Below the pieces are notes generated by a model. The model worked only from the letters and a program-made list of their open reading frames with translations, had not been told where the DNA came from and did no database searches. DNA of 22,861 bases, from the NCBI GenBank assembly GCA_964386525.1, contig CAYLSO010000276.1:1-22861 (forward strand). Reading direction: 5' to 3'. Each line of letters begins with the position of its first letter. Position 1 is the stretch's first letter. The stretch comes from CAYLSO01 sp964386525 (GTDB lineage Bacteria > Eisenbacteria > RBG-16-71-46 > DASYSL01). The translations under genes and the position numbers were made by a program. Shown piece after piece: positions 22,413-22,861 of the stretch.

Positions 22413-22861
22413 ATGATCGTCGTGATGGCCCCGGAGGCCAGCGAAGAGCAGATCCAGGAAGTGCAGTCGCGGCTCACCCACATGGGCCTCGACGTGCACC
22501 GCTCGGCAGGGCGCGAGCGCACCGTGCTGGGCGTTAGCCTCGACCCCGGCGAGGCCGACCGCGACCACATCCGCCGCCTGCCGGGCGTGCGCGACGTGGT
22601 GCGCACGGCCGTGCCCTTCCCGCTCGCCTCGCGCGACTTCCGCCCCGAGACCACGCTGGTGCGGGCCCGCGACGCGGTCATCGGGGGCACGCGCCTGGCC
22701 CTGCTCGCCGGCCCCTGCGCGGTGGAGAGCGAGGCGCAGACCACGCGCCTGGCCGAGCTCGTGGCCGCCGCCGGCGCCGGCTTCCTGCGCGGCGGGGCGT
22801 TCAAGCCGCGCACCTCGCCGTACTCGTTCCAGGGCCTCGGGGAGGAGGGCCTGCGCATCCT
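22413..22861 (+). CDS. aroF: 3-deoxy-7-phosphoheptulonate (DAHP) synthase with N-terminal regulatory-type domain, 3' end outside window
   Basis: The frame opens at ATG 22413 and runs off the window with no stop; 149 codons are visible. Residues 1-70 (MIVVMAPEASEEQIQEVQSR, then GLDVHRSAGRERTVLGVSL) form the ferredoxin-like N-terminal domain of Thermotoga-type class I-beta DAHP synthases, where it mediates feedback inhibition by aromatic amino acids. The catalytic barrel starts with ALLAGPCAVESEAQT, then FLRGGAFKPRTSPYSFQG, which carry the PEP-binding and metal-ligand region. It catalyses condensation of PEP and erythrose 4-phosphate, the entry to the shikimate pathway. No strong ribosome site is close (GAGGAG is about 30 bases upstream). 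The symbol is by function; numbering among paralogues is arbitrary. Confidence 0.93.
   Translation, partial: MIVVMAPEASEEQIQEVQSRLTHMGLDVHRSAGRERTVLGVSLDPGEADRDHIRRLPGVRDVVRTAVPFPLASRDFRPETTLVRARDAVIGGTRLALLAGPCAVESEAQTTRLAELVAAAGAGFLRGGAFKPRTSPYSFQGLGEEGLRI

Overview
The window is about 22.9 kb of very GC-rich DNA from a Gram-negative bacterium. It encodes a lipid A-type acyltransferase, an outer-membrane beta-barrel protein and several proteins with Sec signal peptides. The subtilase ends in an FlgD-like C-terminal domain of the kind used for secretion or sorting. A very large kinase-TPR protein and the high GC suggest an uncultured FCB-side or related lineage (Eisenbacteria-, Krumholzibacteria- or Gemmatimonadota-like). 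That placement is inference from style, not from a marker-gene comparison.

Layout. (1) 1-2164 (+): acyltransferase (5' end outside the window), a family 2 glycosyltransferase and surE, tightly packed. (2) 2230-4474 (+): promoter and tRNA-Pro(CGG), acylphosphatase, a sigma-70 family factor and apt joined by an ATGA overlap, then a strong hairpin. (3) 4554-8971 (-): a small conserved protein with a structured leader, an outer-membrane protein, an exported M3 oligoendopeptidase and a secreted hypothetical protein. (4) 9278-12580 (-): arginine decarboxylase speA and an exported Ntn-hydrolase 9 bases downstream. (5) 12767-16470: an intact tRNA-Arg(CCT) followed by a segment of visibly lower GC with one complete and one truncated Ser/Thr kinase gene, closed by a perfect 50-base copy of the tRNA 3' half. 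(6) 16501-19789: a subtilase (-) divergent from an octaheme c-type cytochrome (+). (7) 20167-22861 (+): aroC, an aldo/keto reductase, then a strong promoter and the start of a DAHP synthase gene cut by the window edge.

The standout is region 5. The 50-base direct repeat (12796-12845 and 16421-16470) runs from the anticodon stem to just past the CCA end. That is the signature of tRNA-targeted integration by a tyrosine recombinase. The bounded unit is only about 3.6 kb, has no visible integrase, and its second kinase stops where tRNA-like sequence begins. It looks like a decayed or trans-mobilised island whose surviving cargo is a transmembrane kinase.

Other points. Five predicted promoters across the window share TGC directly before the -10 hexamer, with TGCTAGAAT as the clearest form. 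Two genes (speA and the aldo/keto reductase) appear to start at TTG. aroC and the DAHP synthase gene place shikimate-pathway steps at the right end. The octaheme cytochrome resembles the hydroxylamine oxidoreductase family and stands alone in this window without a recognisable redox partner.
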